A stretch of DNA of 64,000 nucleotides, taken from positions 1 through 64,000 of the forward strand of contig CAZIDP010000017.1 in the NCBI GenBank assembly GCA_964537975.1, read 5' to 3'. The translations under genes and the position numbers were made by a program. The notes beneath the pieces are model-generated. The model was not told the DNA's origin. It saw only the letters and a program-made list of their open reading frames with translations, and searched no databases. Below, piece by piece: positions 17,757 to 27,513 of the stretch. This stretch comes from SCBR16-9 sp964537975. GTDB lineage: Bacteria; Hydrogenedentota; Hydrogenedentia; Hydrogenedentales; SCBR16-9. Each line of letters opens with the position of its first letter. Position 1 is the first letter of the stretch.

Positions 17757-19139
17757 TTATGCCAAATCGTATTCCGCTGGAATAAAATTACTGGTGTTCA
17801 CTTCATTCATCATGCTGCTGATGAAAGAACCTTCATCATCAGGCAGCTCCGACAGTGAAGATTCAATCATGTCCAGGTAGGGTAATTCTCTGTCGAGAAT
17901 TTTCACCAAGCCAGCAGCAAAACCCTCCCGTAGCAGTGCAATGGTTTCGTGTGCTGCAGCAATGCCCGACTGAAAGGGTGTAGGTTGAGATACAATCGCA
18001 TTCGCAATTCGAATCACATTTTCCGGTGCAAGGATGTATGCCTGTGGGTCCAGGTGCGCATCGGAGTTCACCAACCATTCCTGGAGTTTTAAAATACCAT
18101 GCGTGCCTTCTTTGACTGCCTGATTATACAGTCGACAATCATATTCGAGTTGCTCCATATAGCAGGTAGGTGCCATGCCGGCCAGGAGCATTAAGTTCTG
18201 TACGGATTCATTGCTCCATAGATCACAGGTTGCTGCGGCAATATTTCCCATTGGGCTGAAATGCGCGCATGCCGCTGTTTTCCCTTCCATAGACATGGGG
18301 AATCCGGTAATAGCCTTGAGAAATGGATTCTCATATCCACAGTCCTTACCAGGCCCTACCGCGCCACACTCGTAGGCCACAAGCGAACGCACTGCTGTCA
18401 CAGCACGTACCACAGCCGCAAACACACGGGGTATCATACCTTTTTCCGCAAGCACCATAGCAGTATTGCCAAAACCACAAGCCGTATCACCGGCAGCATG
18501 AACACCATGCCTCTTAGCGATGTCTGCAATATGTGTCCAGAGAAAACGCATGTCACGTTCCCCCAGGACACATAAGGCGAAGATGACCTGACGTATATCA
18601 CACATGGTCAAGGCTTCATCATGAATTTCTTTTCCACCAACGGATTCAATACTGAGCAAATCTGCACCCAATGCAGCGCTTCGCTCGAATGTTTCCAGCA
18701 TATTTTCCCAATATATTCCACTGCGCATCACGGGTGGCCGTACCATCTCCCGGTTGTCATTTGGTGTCATTCGCAGCGCTGTCTTGATGTTGAATTTGGA
18801 TTCGGCATCCGCCATGCCATCCAGCAATATCTTGCACAGCTCAGCACCCCAGTCAGGATTGTGTGTCATGGGTGGCAATGTTTCAAACTCAAGAACGACA
18901 CCGGGAGCTTCAAGATCAACCGCTCGCTTCATTGCCCCTTGAACAATTTGTTTGTAATGGTTACGCACCTTGGGATACGTTTCATCATTCAGTATCATAG
19001 GGGGTAAGGTGAAATTAAGCTCTGGATAAACAGTACCCCCACCGATAAGCAGACCACTGCGTGTTTTTAAAGGATTGGGGGCCATACCAAAATATAATTT
19101 TTTCGGGTCATGAATTGCCAAATCGGTAAAACGGGCCAT
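17757..19139 (-). CDS. mtaB: Methanol:corrinoid protein co-methyltransferase
   Basis: MtaB moves the methyl group of methanol to the cobalt of a corrinoid protein (MtaC). The 460 residues equal the family length. Conserved blocks include SGLLIGGGTVYPELNFTLPP, LLSIESVGGKEIHD, AAGDTACGFGNTAMVLAEKG and MEGKTAACAHFSPMGNIAAA. The zinc ligands of the archaeal enzyme (Glu164, Cys220, Cys269) correspond to Glu165, Cys221 and Cys267. ATG 19139 is chosen because GGAGGA lies 7 bases before it; an upstream start at 19178 is less likely. A PocR/AraC regulator lies directly upstream on the same strand. No mtaC or mtaA is present nearby. Confidence 0.93.
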   Translation of the reverse strand: MARFTDLAIHDPKKLYFGMAPNPLKTRSGLLIGGGTVYPELNFTLPPMILNDETYPKVRNHYKQIVQGAMKRAVDLEAPGVVLEFETLPPMTHNPDWGAELCKILLDGMADAESKFNIKTALRMTPNDNREMVRPPVMRSGIYWENMLETFERSAALGADLLSIESVGGKEIHDEALTMCDIRQVIFALCVLGERDMRFLWTHIADIAKRHGVHAAGDTACGFGNTAMVLAEKGMIPRVFAAVVRAVTAVRSLVAYECGAVGPGKDCGYENPFLKAITGFPMSMEGKTAACAHFSPMGNIAAATCDLWSNESVQNLMLLAGMAPTCYMEQLEYDCRLYNQAVKEGTHGILKLQEWLVNSDAHLDPQAYILAPENVIRIANAIVSQPTPFQSGIAAAHETIALLREGFAAGLVKILDRELPYLDMIESSLSELPDDEGSFISSMMNEVNTSNFIPAEYDLA

Positions 19140-19306
19140 TGCACATTCCTCCTGCTGGTATAAATACATTTTTGTCAATTACAAGCAATAAATGAAATAT
19201 ATGCACTTCTTTTTGCCATAATTACGCATTCCAGACAATTGATGTATTAAATGTAGCAGGTAATAGCAGATTTTATCCTGTGCGATGGAGCTTATTTTTT
19301 GTAAAT

Positions 19307-20494
19307 TTATGCTTTTTTCTTGTTGTCAGACCATTGGTGGCGCAAGCGATAGGATTTTGGAGTATGACCAGTATATTTATGAAATACCTTGGTAAAATAG
19401 CTTTGATCCTTGAACCCACATTCCAAGGCTATCAACGCCAGTTCTTTGTCCGTTCGTGCAAGCCATTCGCAGGTGCGATCAACGCGAATCTGGTTGAGAA
19501 TATCAGCAAACCCACGTCCCAGATGTTTCTTGAAAACCCTGGAGAAATGCGCTGGTGACATGGCTGCCACACGCGCCACCTCTTCCCGGGTCAGCTCTTC
19601 AGCAGCATGCATACGCATGTAATCCAATGCCTTGACGATCTGCGCATGACCTGATCGACGACTATGCCGCTCAAAGGCATCCATGACATGTTCCAGCATT
19701 CTGAGAAGCCAAGGCTGCAACAAATCAGGCTCCTCAATGCTTCCAAGTTCTACTATACTTTCATAATTCGTGCCCAGAAGTGACTGTGGGTCACCACCAG
19801 CTTCTACAGCCGTTCGACACATCGTGATAACCAACTCCATAAAGAAGCTTTTTATCAATTCCATACGTCCGGAAGCCTGCTGACGAACTGCCAGGAGCAT
19901 ACGATTCATCAGGCGGCGGGCTTCAGCGGCATCTCCCTGGCGTATAGCGGCTAGAAGCGCGGGTTCTTCACGCAGGTAGATGTCCCGTAGATCATAGACA
20001 CCCCGTTTTTTGTATGCATGAATTGCCTCTGCTCGCATCTGTTCCTGTTGATACTGCATTCGTCGCAATTCCAGCAATGCAGCATTGGTGAGGTTTCCCG
20101 CTTCAGCACATTCTCGCAGGTTGGTACATGCCATCAAAAAATTCAGTCCGGGATTCCCTTGCTCATCAGGATATACCCGATCCTCAGTGGTTTCTGCGAT
20201 CAAGCCGCCAATAAGCTCATTGTTCAACATAATGGGGACCGCCCATATCAGCCGCCGATTCGGGCAATAATCAATGGTGGGTTCACCCCAGCGCAAAGAC
20301 TCTGTTATGGCCCACTGTCTAGCTTGACGACATTTATCCGTGCAAACACCTTCACAGGCCTTTCGGTCAATGAATCGCCCATCAGCCTTTACAGGATACA
20401 AGAGAACACGCCATTTTTCCCAATAAGCCTGGGTAATCGTTGTCCAATCGCAAATATCGAAGATATCTACTTGTGAATGGGACGTTCCATACAT
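19307..20494 (-). CDS. PocR-type sensor / AraC regulator
   Basis: A transcription regulator of about 395 residues. Residues about 5-130 resemble the PocR ligand domain with clustered Cys (ACEGVCTDKCRQARQW, then a later YCPNRRLIWAVPIMLNNEL). The middle is helical. The last 100 residues are the AraC DNA-binding domain (ELTREEVARVAAMSPAHFSR, then LALIALECGFKDQSYFTKVF). PocR domains are thought to sense small alcohols or diols, fitting its place just upstream of mtaB, 167 bases away on the same strand. ATG 20494 is preferred to TTG 20506; the ribosome site is weak. Confidence 0.88.
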   Translation of the reverse strand: MYGTSHSQVDIFDICDWTTITQAYWEKWRVLLYPVKADGRFIDRKACEGVCTDKCRQARQWAITESLRWGEPTIDYCPNRRLIWAVPIMLNNELIGGLIAETTEDRVYPDEQGNPGLNFLMACTNLRECAEAGNLTNAALLELRRMQYQQEQMRAEAIHAYKKRGVYDLRDIYLREEPALLAAIRQGDAAEARRLMNRMLLAVRQQASGRMELIKSFFMELVITMCRTAVEAGGDPQSLLGTNYESIVELGSIEEPDLLQPWLLRMLEHVMDAFERHSRRSGHAQIVKALDYMRMHAAEELTREEVARVAAMSPAHFSRVFKKHLGRGFADILNQIRVDRTCEWLARTDKELALIALECGFKDQSYFTKVFHKYTGHTPKSYRLRHQWSDNKKKA

Positions 20495-20601
20495 GTTACA
20501 GTCCAAGTGGTTGCAAGCCTATACGCTCGATTCCTGTATGTCAATTATAAATGTATACTAAATAATTCACGACATGCTTGTCAGCAAATGATAGTGTACA
20601 A

Positions 20602-23184
20602 TCATGTATTGTTTTGTAACACCTGACGGACAGTGTTTAATAATTCGCTACCCAAATAGGGTTTTTGAATAAACCCAGCCAACCCGTCAAAATGGCTGGT
20701 TACTTCTTCTTTTGAGTACCCACTTGAAAGAATGACTTTTATGCCCGGTTGGATTTTAATTATTTTCTCAAACACCTGAGGACCGCTCATGTGGGGCATG
20801 GTCATATCCAACAATACCAATGATATTTCGGCTTTGTGAAGCTCAAACAGGTCCACACCTTCTTTGCCATCAGATGCAGTAATAACATCATAACCCGCTT
20901 GTTCCAACATTTTTCGGGCAATTGCTCTAATCGTCTCTTCATCATCAACGACAAGAATGGTACCAGAACCAGGTGTTTCCAACATGGTTTGAGACGATAC
21001 ATCTGACGGCAAAAATGCGGTATCACAAACTGGAAACAATATTTTAAATGTAGTACCCCTGCCAACTTCGCTATAGCACTTTATTGCCCCTTTATGACCA
21101 CGAACAATCCCCAGGGTAGCAGACATCCCGAGCCCACGTCCGGTAAATTTTGTAGTGAAAAAAGGTTCAAATAACCGATTTTGCGTAGCTTCATCCATGC
21201 CACAACCAGTATCGGATACCTCAATATAAACATAAACACCATCTGCCAGCGTATCATCAAGAAAGGTACTACGCAAATAATCACGATCGCATTCCATAGC
21301 ACCTGTAGCAACGGTAATAATTCCGCTCTTATCCCCAATGGCATCCGATGCATTGGTTATTAAGTTCATTACCACTTGACGAATTTGTGTAGCATCAGCC
21401 TGAATATACGGAATTGATTTGGCAAAATCATATCGGAGTATTGCTTTTTTTGAAATAGAAACTTCCAATAAGTGGGCCATTTCTTCCACGACATCACTTA
21501 AGTTGACCGGTTGCACCACAAAACGCCCTTTACCGGAATATGCCAGCATTTGCCGACACAACTCAGCAGCACGTTGTGATGACTTAATCACATCATCCAG
21601 ATAGGGACGGACGGTTGAATGCGATGGTAAGTCCGTTAATGCCATATCGGCATTACCCAATATGCCCATCAACAGATTGTTAAAATCATGAGCAATACCC
21701 CCTGCCAAAACACCCAGACTCTCCAACTTTTGTGCATGTTGAATTTGCGCCTCCATATTTTTGCGTTCTTCTTCAGCATGCTTGAGGTCACTGACATCGC
21801 GGCAACTCAGTAATACTGTCGGATTATCACCATATTCAAATGGAGCTACCCGCACTGAAAGCCATGTATCCTTTGGAGCCCGTAAAACCTTAAAATCAAA
21901 AGTTTGCACTTGATGTTCGTCCAGCGCTTTACCAATGTAATAACAAGCTGTTTCTGATTCTTTTGGTGGTAACCGTTCCGCAATAGTCAAATTTAATATA
22001 TCTTCCACCGGTTCAAACAGCAATGCATGATTGCGGGGTATTACATCATAACAACGACCGGAACGATCAAAAATAAAAATCAAGTCCGGGTTACTTTCTA
22101 GTACAGATCGAAACCGATGTTCGCTTTTTTGAAGATTTTCATTGAGCAATAAAATATTTAAAGCATCTGTTAATCGAAGTCCTATATCACGAAACAGCCT
22201 TTTTTCTTCCTGTTTCCAAATACGGGCATGATCACATTGGTGCATACCAAAAAGCCATGGCTCACCCAAGCGTGGCCTCAAAGCAAAATTAACAGAAGAA
22301 CGCACTTGGTGCTTTAGTTGGTTTTCCAATAAACTCCGACCAGTATGCGGATCATATGCTACAGGATTTGCATAATTCAGTGCTGTTCGCATCATAGAAC
22401 GTGCATCTGCATTTGCTGGTAGCGTTTTTTGATGTTTGTATACGCCTGGAAAATCAGGATGAGCATATTCAGCTCGAATTTCATAGTGAAATGCATGTGG
22501 ATTACATGGATATTGCAACCAGACACGGTCGGCGTTGAATATTTCACCCACAACTTCCATTAATTCTGGAAGCATATCATTTATATCAGCTGTACCCAGG
22601 AGGACTTGATTGATTCTGTCCATGTGTTGCAGGTACTGCATATGGGCACGTCGGATATCACCAATACGACGGCGCTCAACCGCGCTGAACAAGATGTCAC
22701 CGAATATTTTCAACAAATCAACAACATCAGGAGTCCAGGGTTTCTCATGGGAGGCCGATTCTATACCGACATAACCTTTTGTTTCGTCTTCTGCTTTAAT
22801 GGGTAACAACAACAATGATTTTACTTTATTAAATTGCCAATGATTACTTGCTTCCTGTATTTCTAAGAGTATTTCCCGCGTATCCGGCACATAAATATCA
22901 TATCCTTGCAGTAATTGTGTGTAAAACCAGGTCATTTTTTTTGTAATAGTAACCACACTGGAGGGTGTAATTGGAGGCAAAGATGGTTTGCTCCATTCCT
23001 GGCATAGGCGAAAAAGATTTTCCTCTTTATCAAACAAGGACAGGTACACACGGTCAACATCCAAATAATTTCCAATTTCACACAATGCTTCTATAATGCC
23101 ACTATCTATTTTATCAACGGACATGTTGATAAAACTGCCAGTTATCCGGACAATCTTCTGTTCAAGAGATATATGATGGTTCAT
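20602..23184 (-). CDS. Hybrid sensor histidine kinase (GAF-GAF-PAS-HisKA-HATPase-REC)
   Basis: A cytoplasmic 860-residue signalling protein. Two GAF-like domains lie at about residues 20-170 and 200-365 and a PAS domain at 375-490. The H-box LGVLAGGIAHDFNNL is near residue 500, and the ATPase domain carries VVMNLITNASDAIGD, SDTGCGMDEATQNRLFEPFF and GRGLGMSATLGIV. A receiver domain from about residue 740 has LVVDDEE and the phospho-acceptor Asp in LVLLDMTMPHMSGP. No membrane segment is visible. A paralogue at 1-2082 shares the H-box region. No clear ribosome site precedes the ATG. The signal is unknown. Confidence 0.94.
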   Translation of the reverse strand: MNHHISLEQKIVRITGSFINMSVDKIDSGIIEALCEIGNYLDVDRVYLSLFDKEENLFRLCQEWSKPSLPPITPSSVVTITKKMTWFYTQLLQGYDIYVPDTREILLEIQEASNHWQFNKVKSLLLLPIKAEDETKGYVGIESASHEKPWTPDVVDLLKIFGDILFSAVERRRIGDIRRAHMQYLQHMDRINQVLLGTADINDMLPELMEVVGEIFNADRVWLQYPCNPHAFHYEIRAEYAHPDFPGVYKHQKTLPANADARSMMRTALNYANPVAYDPHTGRSLLENQLKHQVRSSVNFALRPRLGEPWLFGMHQCDHARIWKQEEKRLFRDIGLRLTDALNILLLNENLQKSEHRFRSVLESNPDLIFIFDRSGRCYDVIPRNHALLFEPVEDILNLTIAERLPPKESETACYYIGKALDEHQVQTFDFKVLRAPKDTWLSVRVAPFEYGDNPTVLLSCRDVSDLKHAEEERKNMEAQIQHAQKLESLGVLAGGIAHDFNNLLMGILGNADMALTDLPSHSTVRPYLDDVIKSSQRAAELCRQMLAYSGKGRFVVQPVNLSDVVEEMAHLLEVSISKKAILRYDFAKSIPYIQADATQIRQVVMNLITNASDAIGDKSGIITVATGAMECDRDYLRSTFLDDTLADGVYVYIEVSDTGCGMDEATQNRLFEPFFTTKFTGRGLGMSATLGIVRGHKGAIKCYSEVGRGTTFKILFPVCDTAFLPSDVSSQTMLETPGSGTILVVDDEETIRAIARKMLEQAGYDVITASDGKEGVDLFELHKAEISLVLLDMTMPHMSGPQVFEKIIKIQPGIKVILSSGYSKEEVTSHFDGLAGFIQKPYLGSELLNTVRQVLQNNT

Positions 23185-23587
23185 AAAATTTAAATTGAGC
23201 CTGTTAATTTCTCACATACATAGTAAATGTATAAATCATAATTATAAGTAAACCATAAAATGGTTACCATCACAACATCAAAGATTATACCGATTGCTTG
23301 TCTGGGAAATCATAAAAACTGAAATCTCTGGAATATATTATACATGTAAATAAGGTAAGGCTAGTTTCAGGTAGGCAGAAATATCAACCAATTTATAATT
23401 GTTTTAATCTAATAGCGCGAAATGATTCTTGCTAAAATTATATATATAATTATAATAGATACATTTATATAACTAATAATTTTTATGTACAATAACAAGT
23501 CTCATTGTATTATAGATAAAGCCCAATAATTAACAAATGCGGTCGCATCTAATTTAACATTCTGCATTAGAAGCGACCGCAATTTTA
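23185..23587. other. Intergenic, strongly AT-rich
   Basis: About 400 bases between the hybrid kinase start and the phosphoesterase end. Apart from the terminator at 23539-23580 nothing gene-like is visible; the right-hand part may hold the kinase promoter. Confidence 0.6.
23539..23580 (-). terminator. Terminator hairpin of the phosphoesterase gene
   Basis: GCGGTCGC and GCGACCGC form an 8-bp stem extended, after one mismatch, by TCTAAT/ATTAGA. On the minus strand it is followed by ATTTGTTAATT. It begins 8 bases after the stop codon region at 23588. Confidence 0.7.
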
Positions 23588-25159
23588 TTATTGATTCACT
23601 ACACGAAATAAACGGTGATCCAAATAAGTTTGACCAAACATATCGGTTGTTTGTACATCGACACGATGTACTCCTTCCGGTATATTTGCAGGTAAATTCG
23701 CTACCCAGATATGCGCTGTTACATTGGGATTGGGCAGTTTCAGGCCAGCACTTTCTGGAAGTTCTGTATCAAGCGCATGTACCACAAGATAGAATGGACA
23801 CTCACGTTCAGTCTGCGACATCGTTATCCATTCCCCTTCTCCATTCAATCGCATGGCTGTTCTGCTTTCAGGAGAACCCGCAAAGACATTGACCACGACT
23901 TCGGTAGTATCTGTTTCTGCCTGCCTGATTTCTTCTGGCAAGTGAATAAGCATTTGGAATCCCGCCGGACGGCGTGCCGCTTTAAATCGAATTTTATACT
24001 GATTACCTTGAATGGTTACGATGGAATAGCCATTGGGAACACCATCTGACTGTGTTGCATGTGGAATACCAAACTCGTTGCGTATCCCACGCCACCAACT
24101 ACCACATACTGTTCCATGAACAAGATGGTGTAACGGCTTATCACCACTCCAGCCTTGTTCCGCATCATAAAAGAAATGCTGTTGCCGATGCCAATGTGCC
24201 GATGTTGTGAACAGGTTAGGATACTCTTGAACTATTTCAAAAAATGCCTCCTTGTCCCTGGTGCTGGTAAGTGGGATGTGCATTAGGAACACAACCAATC
24301 GATCTTTCTCTACTGTATCTAATACATTTTTTATAAATTTCAGTTGCAGCTCACCAATGGCGCTATGATATTGTTTGTCACCTGTCCAAACCACATTATC
24401 TAATACAAAAAACATGGTTGAAGCATACTCAAAAGCGTAATAATTGGGACCATACACACGCGTCCACGTTTCATCTGCTATTTCATCATCAGATACATCC
24501 ATATTTTTATCGTGATTACCGATGACGTTATACCATGGCAAGCCGACATGCGCAATGGCCCGATTGATTGGCTCAAACATGTTCAAATCATCATAGACAA
24601 CATCACCCAACGTTACTCCAAAGGCTGCATTTACCCCCACCAGTTCTTCAACAACATCATGCGTGATATAATCGATTTCCTGCTGATTGCGCGGTTGCGT
24701 ATCTCCAAACAACACAAAATCAAATGTACCAGATTCATCAGAAGGTACAAGTGGAAAATCTATAGAATCTGGCAACGGCCCGGTTGGTGGAACTCCAGGA
24801 TACTTTAACTCAGGAGAACCCTGTGGTTTATGAACATAGTAGAACTTCGGTAACATGTCATCGCATACCGGAGTCATCCAACCAGAGGGTTTAATAACAA
24901 ACAGCGTCGTGTCATCCGAAACAGGCAGTGACCAGGCTCCTTCCGCATCTGTAACTGCAACATCCGACCCATTGGATACCATGACATCGGGTATTCCAAT
25001 TTCACCTCCATCCAAAATACCATTTCCGTTTACATCATGAAAAACATAACCATTGGCAATATCTTGTGCCTTGGCCAACAGTGTGAATTGACAAAGTCCA
25101 AGCAAAAGACAAACCAAAACAGAAAGTGGTACAAATTGACAGCGCATTTTTTCTTGCAT
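23588..25159 (-). CDS. Secreted calcineurin-like metallophosphoesterase
   Basis: A 523-residue exported phosphoesterase. A signal peptide (FVPLSVLVCLLLGLCQFTLL) is followed at about residues 30-100 by a beta-sandwich with GYVFHDVNGNGILDGGEIG, the SdrD-B/MetallophosN type. The catalytic domain at about 140-370 has the metal motifs FGDTQP, TLGDVVYDD, GNHDK and SAHWHRQ. The C-terminal domain is a MetallophosC-like sandwich. ATG 25159 is chosen over TTG or GTG starts further upstream because AGGATTTAGGATA lies before it and the signal peptide then has a normal length. Substrate unknown; phospholipid head groups or nucleotides are typical of the family. Confidence 0.88.
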   Translation of the reverse strand: MQEKMRCQFVPLSVLVCLLLGLCQFTLLAKAQDIANGYVFHDVNGNGILDGGEIGIPDVMVSNGSDVAVTDAEGAWSLPVSDDTTLFVIKPSGWMTPVCDDMLPKFYYVHKPQGSPELKYPGVPPTGPLPDSIDFPLVPSDESGTFDFVLFGDTQPRNQQEIDYITHDVVEELVGVNAAFGVTLGDVVYDDLNMFEPINRAIAHVGLPWYNVIGNHDKNMDVSDDEIADETWTRVYGPNYYAFEYASTMFFVLDNVVWTGDKQYHSAIGELQLKFIKNVLDTVEKDRLVVFLMHIPLTSTRDKEAFFEIVQEYPNLFTTSAHWHRQQHFFYDAEQGWSGDKPLHHLVHGTVCGSWWRGIRNEFGIPHATQSDGVPNGYSIVTIQGNQYKIRFKAARRPAGFQMLIHLPEEIRQAETDTTEVVVNVFAGSPESRTAMRLNGEGEWITMSQTERECPFYLVVHALDTELPESAGLKLPNPNVTAHIWVANLPANIPEGVHRVDVQTTDMFGQTYLDHRLFRVVNQ

Positions 25160-25418
25160 TATCCTAAATCCTTCCTGGGTAAGCAATACCCCCTTATACA
25201 TCCAATCGTTCACTCAATACATATTCTATAGTCGCATAGCTATGTTAGCAAGAAGACATAAGCAATTTGTAATTATGTTAACAACCCTGCTTTAGAAATT
25301 AGAATTCCACCTGAGAAAAACACAAGCTGGCATCGTTTTTTGAATTACCTTGTGCTATACTTCTTTTGAAATCCAACTATATGGGCACTTTGCTGTAAAT
25401 GTAAGGAGCAAGTCTAAG

Positions 25419-25751
25419 ATGATTAAAGATCGTATTGTACGCATTAAACTAAAGAAGTATTTTCAACATCATCGACCAATCAATTATATTGGCAAGGTAA
25501 CCGCTTATTCCGATGACTGGATCATACTCGATGCACGCATGGTTTTATTATCACGAAACCAACCCAATGGGGTTCAAATTGATAAAAAAAGTAGTGCAAC
25601 TATGTTAGCTCGTGACAGTATTGAATCAATTCGCATCTTACCTGATGACTTTGATTGCACCAACATTATAATTACAACAGAAGGCCAACAGTTGCAAATT
25701 GAAGTAAAAGGTGCAGGGAATGCCTTTATAGGGGAATTCGGAGAAGGGTAA
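25419..25751 (+). CDS. Small beta-rich protein of unknown function (LSm-like pattern)
   Basis: A 110-residue basic protein without signal peptide or membrane segment. The pattern NYIGKVTAYSDDWIILDARM followed by DSIESIRILPDDF and NIIITTEGQQLQIEVKG suggests a small five-stranded barrel like Sm/Hfq or SH3 folds, but no Hfq signature is present and I do not recognise the family. AAGGAGC lies about 10 bases before the ATG, which supports this start rather than the earlier one at 25350. It stands alone, divergent from the phosphoesterase and convergent with the UbiA-type gene. Confidence 0.7.
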   Translation: MIKDRIVRIKLKKYFQHHRPINYIGKVTAYSDDWIILDARMVLLSRNQPNGVQIDKKSSATMLARDSIESIRILPDDFDCTNIIITTEGQQLQIEVKGAGNAFIGEFGEG

Positions 25752-25786
25752 TAGTACATACTGAGTTCAGGACTCTTTATGTACTA
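25752..25786. terminator. Hairpin between convergent genes
   Basis: TAGTACATA (25752-25760) pairs with TATGTACTA (25778-25786), with an inner GAGT/ACTC stem. There is no T-run on either side, so function as a terminator is uncertain. Confidence 0.4.
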
Positions 25787-25796
25787 AACCGGAATT

Positions 25797-26744
25797 CTAT
25801 AGAATGTAAATTAAGATTCCGCAAGCCAAAGCCCACAAAACAACTGTCGTTCCCAAGGGTACGTCTTTTATCAGTGCTTTACTGGGATCACCACCGCTTT
25901 GTTTTTGGTGAATTAAGTACAAATATCGAAACAGCCCAAAAACCACAAAAGGCACTGTTACATACAACTTATCAGTGTCAAACCGTTCGATAACTTCGGC
26001 AGAACAGGTATAGATGGTGTAAGTTAACAGAGCACCACCTGCAACCAGCAGAATCATTTGGTCGAGGTAGTACAGGCTGTAATGTTCCAACACAGACCGA
26101 TGCTCTCCTGCCCCTTTTTCCAAAAGTACCACTTCATGACGACGCTTGCTTAATGCGAGGAAAAGTGCCAGAAAAAAAGTGCAGATAACGAGCCAATTGG
26201 TGAATTCCACATTGATAGCCAAAGCACCTGCCAAAGCTCTGATGACGAAACCAAAAGATAAAACGATTACATCCAGGATAGGGATTCTCTTCAAATACAC
26301 AGAGTAACTCAAGGTTAAGCAAAGATAAACACCCAGAGGAACCAGAAATACAGGGCCAGTCATCAACCCAAATAAAAGTGCCATACCCAACAACAAAGTT
26401 AACAGGCGCCAGGCGTGCGTAACAGGCAAATTACCACTCGCCAATGGTCGATGACACTTGGTCGGATGGATTCTATCCTTTTCGATATCCATAATATCGT
26501 TAAAAATATAGGTTGCGCTAGAAGCAAAGCAAAATGAGATAAACGCAAACAACGCCAGGGGTAGCAATTCTGGATTGGTCAATTCCATTGAAAAAAAAAT
26601 GGCTGCAAGAACAACCGTGTTTTTGGTCCACTGGTACGGACGCATAGCACGAAGCATTACCCTAATTTTTTTCCGGTTCTCCAACATGCCCAAATAATTC
26701 CTTTTCCCTATTATTAAGTTCTGAAAAACCCCAAGCTCAGCCAT
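25797..26744 (-). CDS. UbiA-type decaprenyl-phosphate phosphoribosyltransferase-like
   Basis: Integral membrane prenyltransferase of 315 residues with about nine hydrophobic helices. The motif NDIMDIEKDRIHPTKCHRPL with the following A-S-G fits the polyprenyl-phosphate phosphoribosyltransferase (DPPR synthase, Rv3806c) subgroup of UbiA, and RPYQWTKN near residue 35 matches its N-terminal block. That enzyme joins PRPP to polyprenyl phosphate, the first membrane step toward decaprenylphosphoryl-arabinose. It is 7 bases after the DprE2-like gene, in one operon with the DprE1-like gene. The exact start is uncertain, since in-frame ATGs follow at residues 20 and 30. Confidence 0.88.
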   Translation of the reverse strand: MAELGVFQNLIIGKRNYLGMLENRKKIRVMLRAMRPYQWTKNTVVLAAIFFSMELTNPELLPLALFAFISFCFASSATYIFNDIMDIEKDRIHPTKCHRPLASGNLPVTHAWRLLTLLLGMALLFGLMTGPVFLVPLGVYLCLTLSYSVYLKRIPILDVIVLSFGFVIRALAGALAINVEFTNWLVICTFFLALFLALSKRRHEVVLLEKGAGEHRSVLEHYSLYYLDQMILLVAGGALLTYTIYTCSAEVIERFDTDKLYVTVPFVVFGLFRYLYLIHQKQSGGDPSKALIKDVPLGTTVVLWALACGILIYIL

Positions 26745-26751
26745 TTCATGT

Positions 26752-27513
26752 TTAGAGTTTTAATCGCTTGAACAAGGCTTCTGGAATACTGCAAATCAGT
26801 ATCATGATGATTCGCCAATACGCCGGTATATATGCGGTGTTCTTCTTTTTTTCAATAGCACGCACCATCTTGACTGCTGCCACCTCCGGCGAAGTAACAA
26901 GAAGCTTTGGCAAATCCATGCCCTGTGTCATGGGTGTGTCCATGAAGCCAGGCTTTAATGTAGTTACCGTAACTCCTGCGGGGTACAGTCGGTTACGTAA
27001 ACCTTGCAAATAGGCAGATAGTCCAGCTTTTGCGGTACCATAAAAATAATTGCTCTGCCGCCCACGGTCTCCGGCAACAGAAGATATAACGGCAATAAAA
27101 CCTTCTTTTCTGTCTTCCAGGTCTCTTCCAGCAATTTCCAATATCGACATCACCCCCAACAGATTAACATGTAACATTTTTTCCACCAACGAGAAGTCAT
27201 TTTGCGCCATACTCTGATCTGCCATATAACCAAAGCAAACGATAATGCCATGTGGTGGCGAGCCCAATGCTTCTTTACAACTTTCCCAGAATTTATGGTG
27301 ACTGTCTAACTCTTCTGCATCAAAAAAAAGTGCATGGCAAGGTTGTTCCGTTCGCACGGTGACGTCCGCTGCATTTCGGGCGCATTCCTCATTATTTCGA
27401 GCACCCAAGACAACAGGATGACCTTTCTCAGCATATAAAATTGCAATATTGCGCGCAACTGGAGATGTAGCTCCTAAAATTACAATACCCTGTTTACTTG
27501 ACGCAGTATTCAT
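26752..27513 (-). CDS. dprE2: DprE2-like short-chain dehydrogenase
   Basis: A 253-residue SDR. The N-terminal nucleotide site is IVILGATSPVARNIAILYAE, a form (GATSPVAR/GATSEIA) common in DprE2-type reductases. The catalytic region has AVISSVAGDRGRQSNYFYGT followed by Y-G-T-A-K, and KPGFMDTPMTQG lies downstream. DprE2 reduces the 2-keto intermediate made by DprE1 to polyprenylphosphoryl-arabinose. It overlaps the end of the DprE1-like gene by 4 bases, so the two are translationally coupled, as in mycobacteria. Function is inferred from family and context. Confidence 0.85.
   Translation of the reverse strand: MNTASSKQGIVILGATSPVARNIAILYAEKGHPVVLGARNNEECARNAADVTVRTEQPCHALFFDAEELDSHHKFWESCKEALGSPPHGIIVCFGYMADQSMAQNDFSLVEKMLHVNLLGVMSILEIAGRDLEDRKEGFIAVISSVAGDRGRQSNYFYGTAKAGLSAYLQGLRNRLYPAGVTVTTLKPGFMDTPMTQGMDLPKLLVTSPEVAAVKMVRAIEKKKNTAYIPAYWRIIMILICSIPEALFKRLKL

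Noticed and set aside
19140..19306. Cobalamin riboswitch upstream of mtaB (also sought before nrdJ)
   Set aside because: No B12 box or matching long structure was found in either leader, although both enzymes depend on corrinoids.
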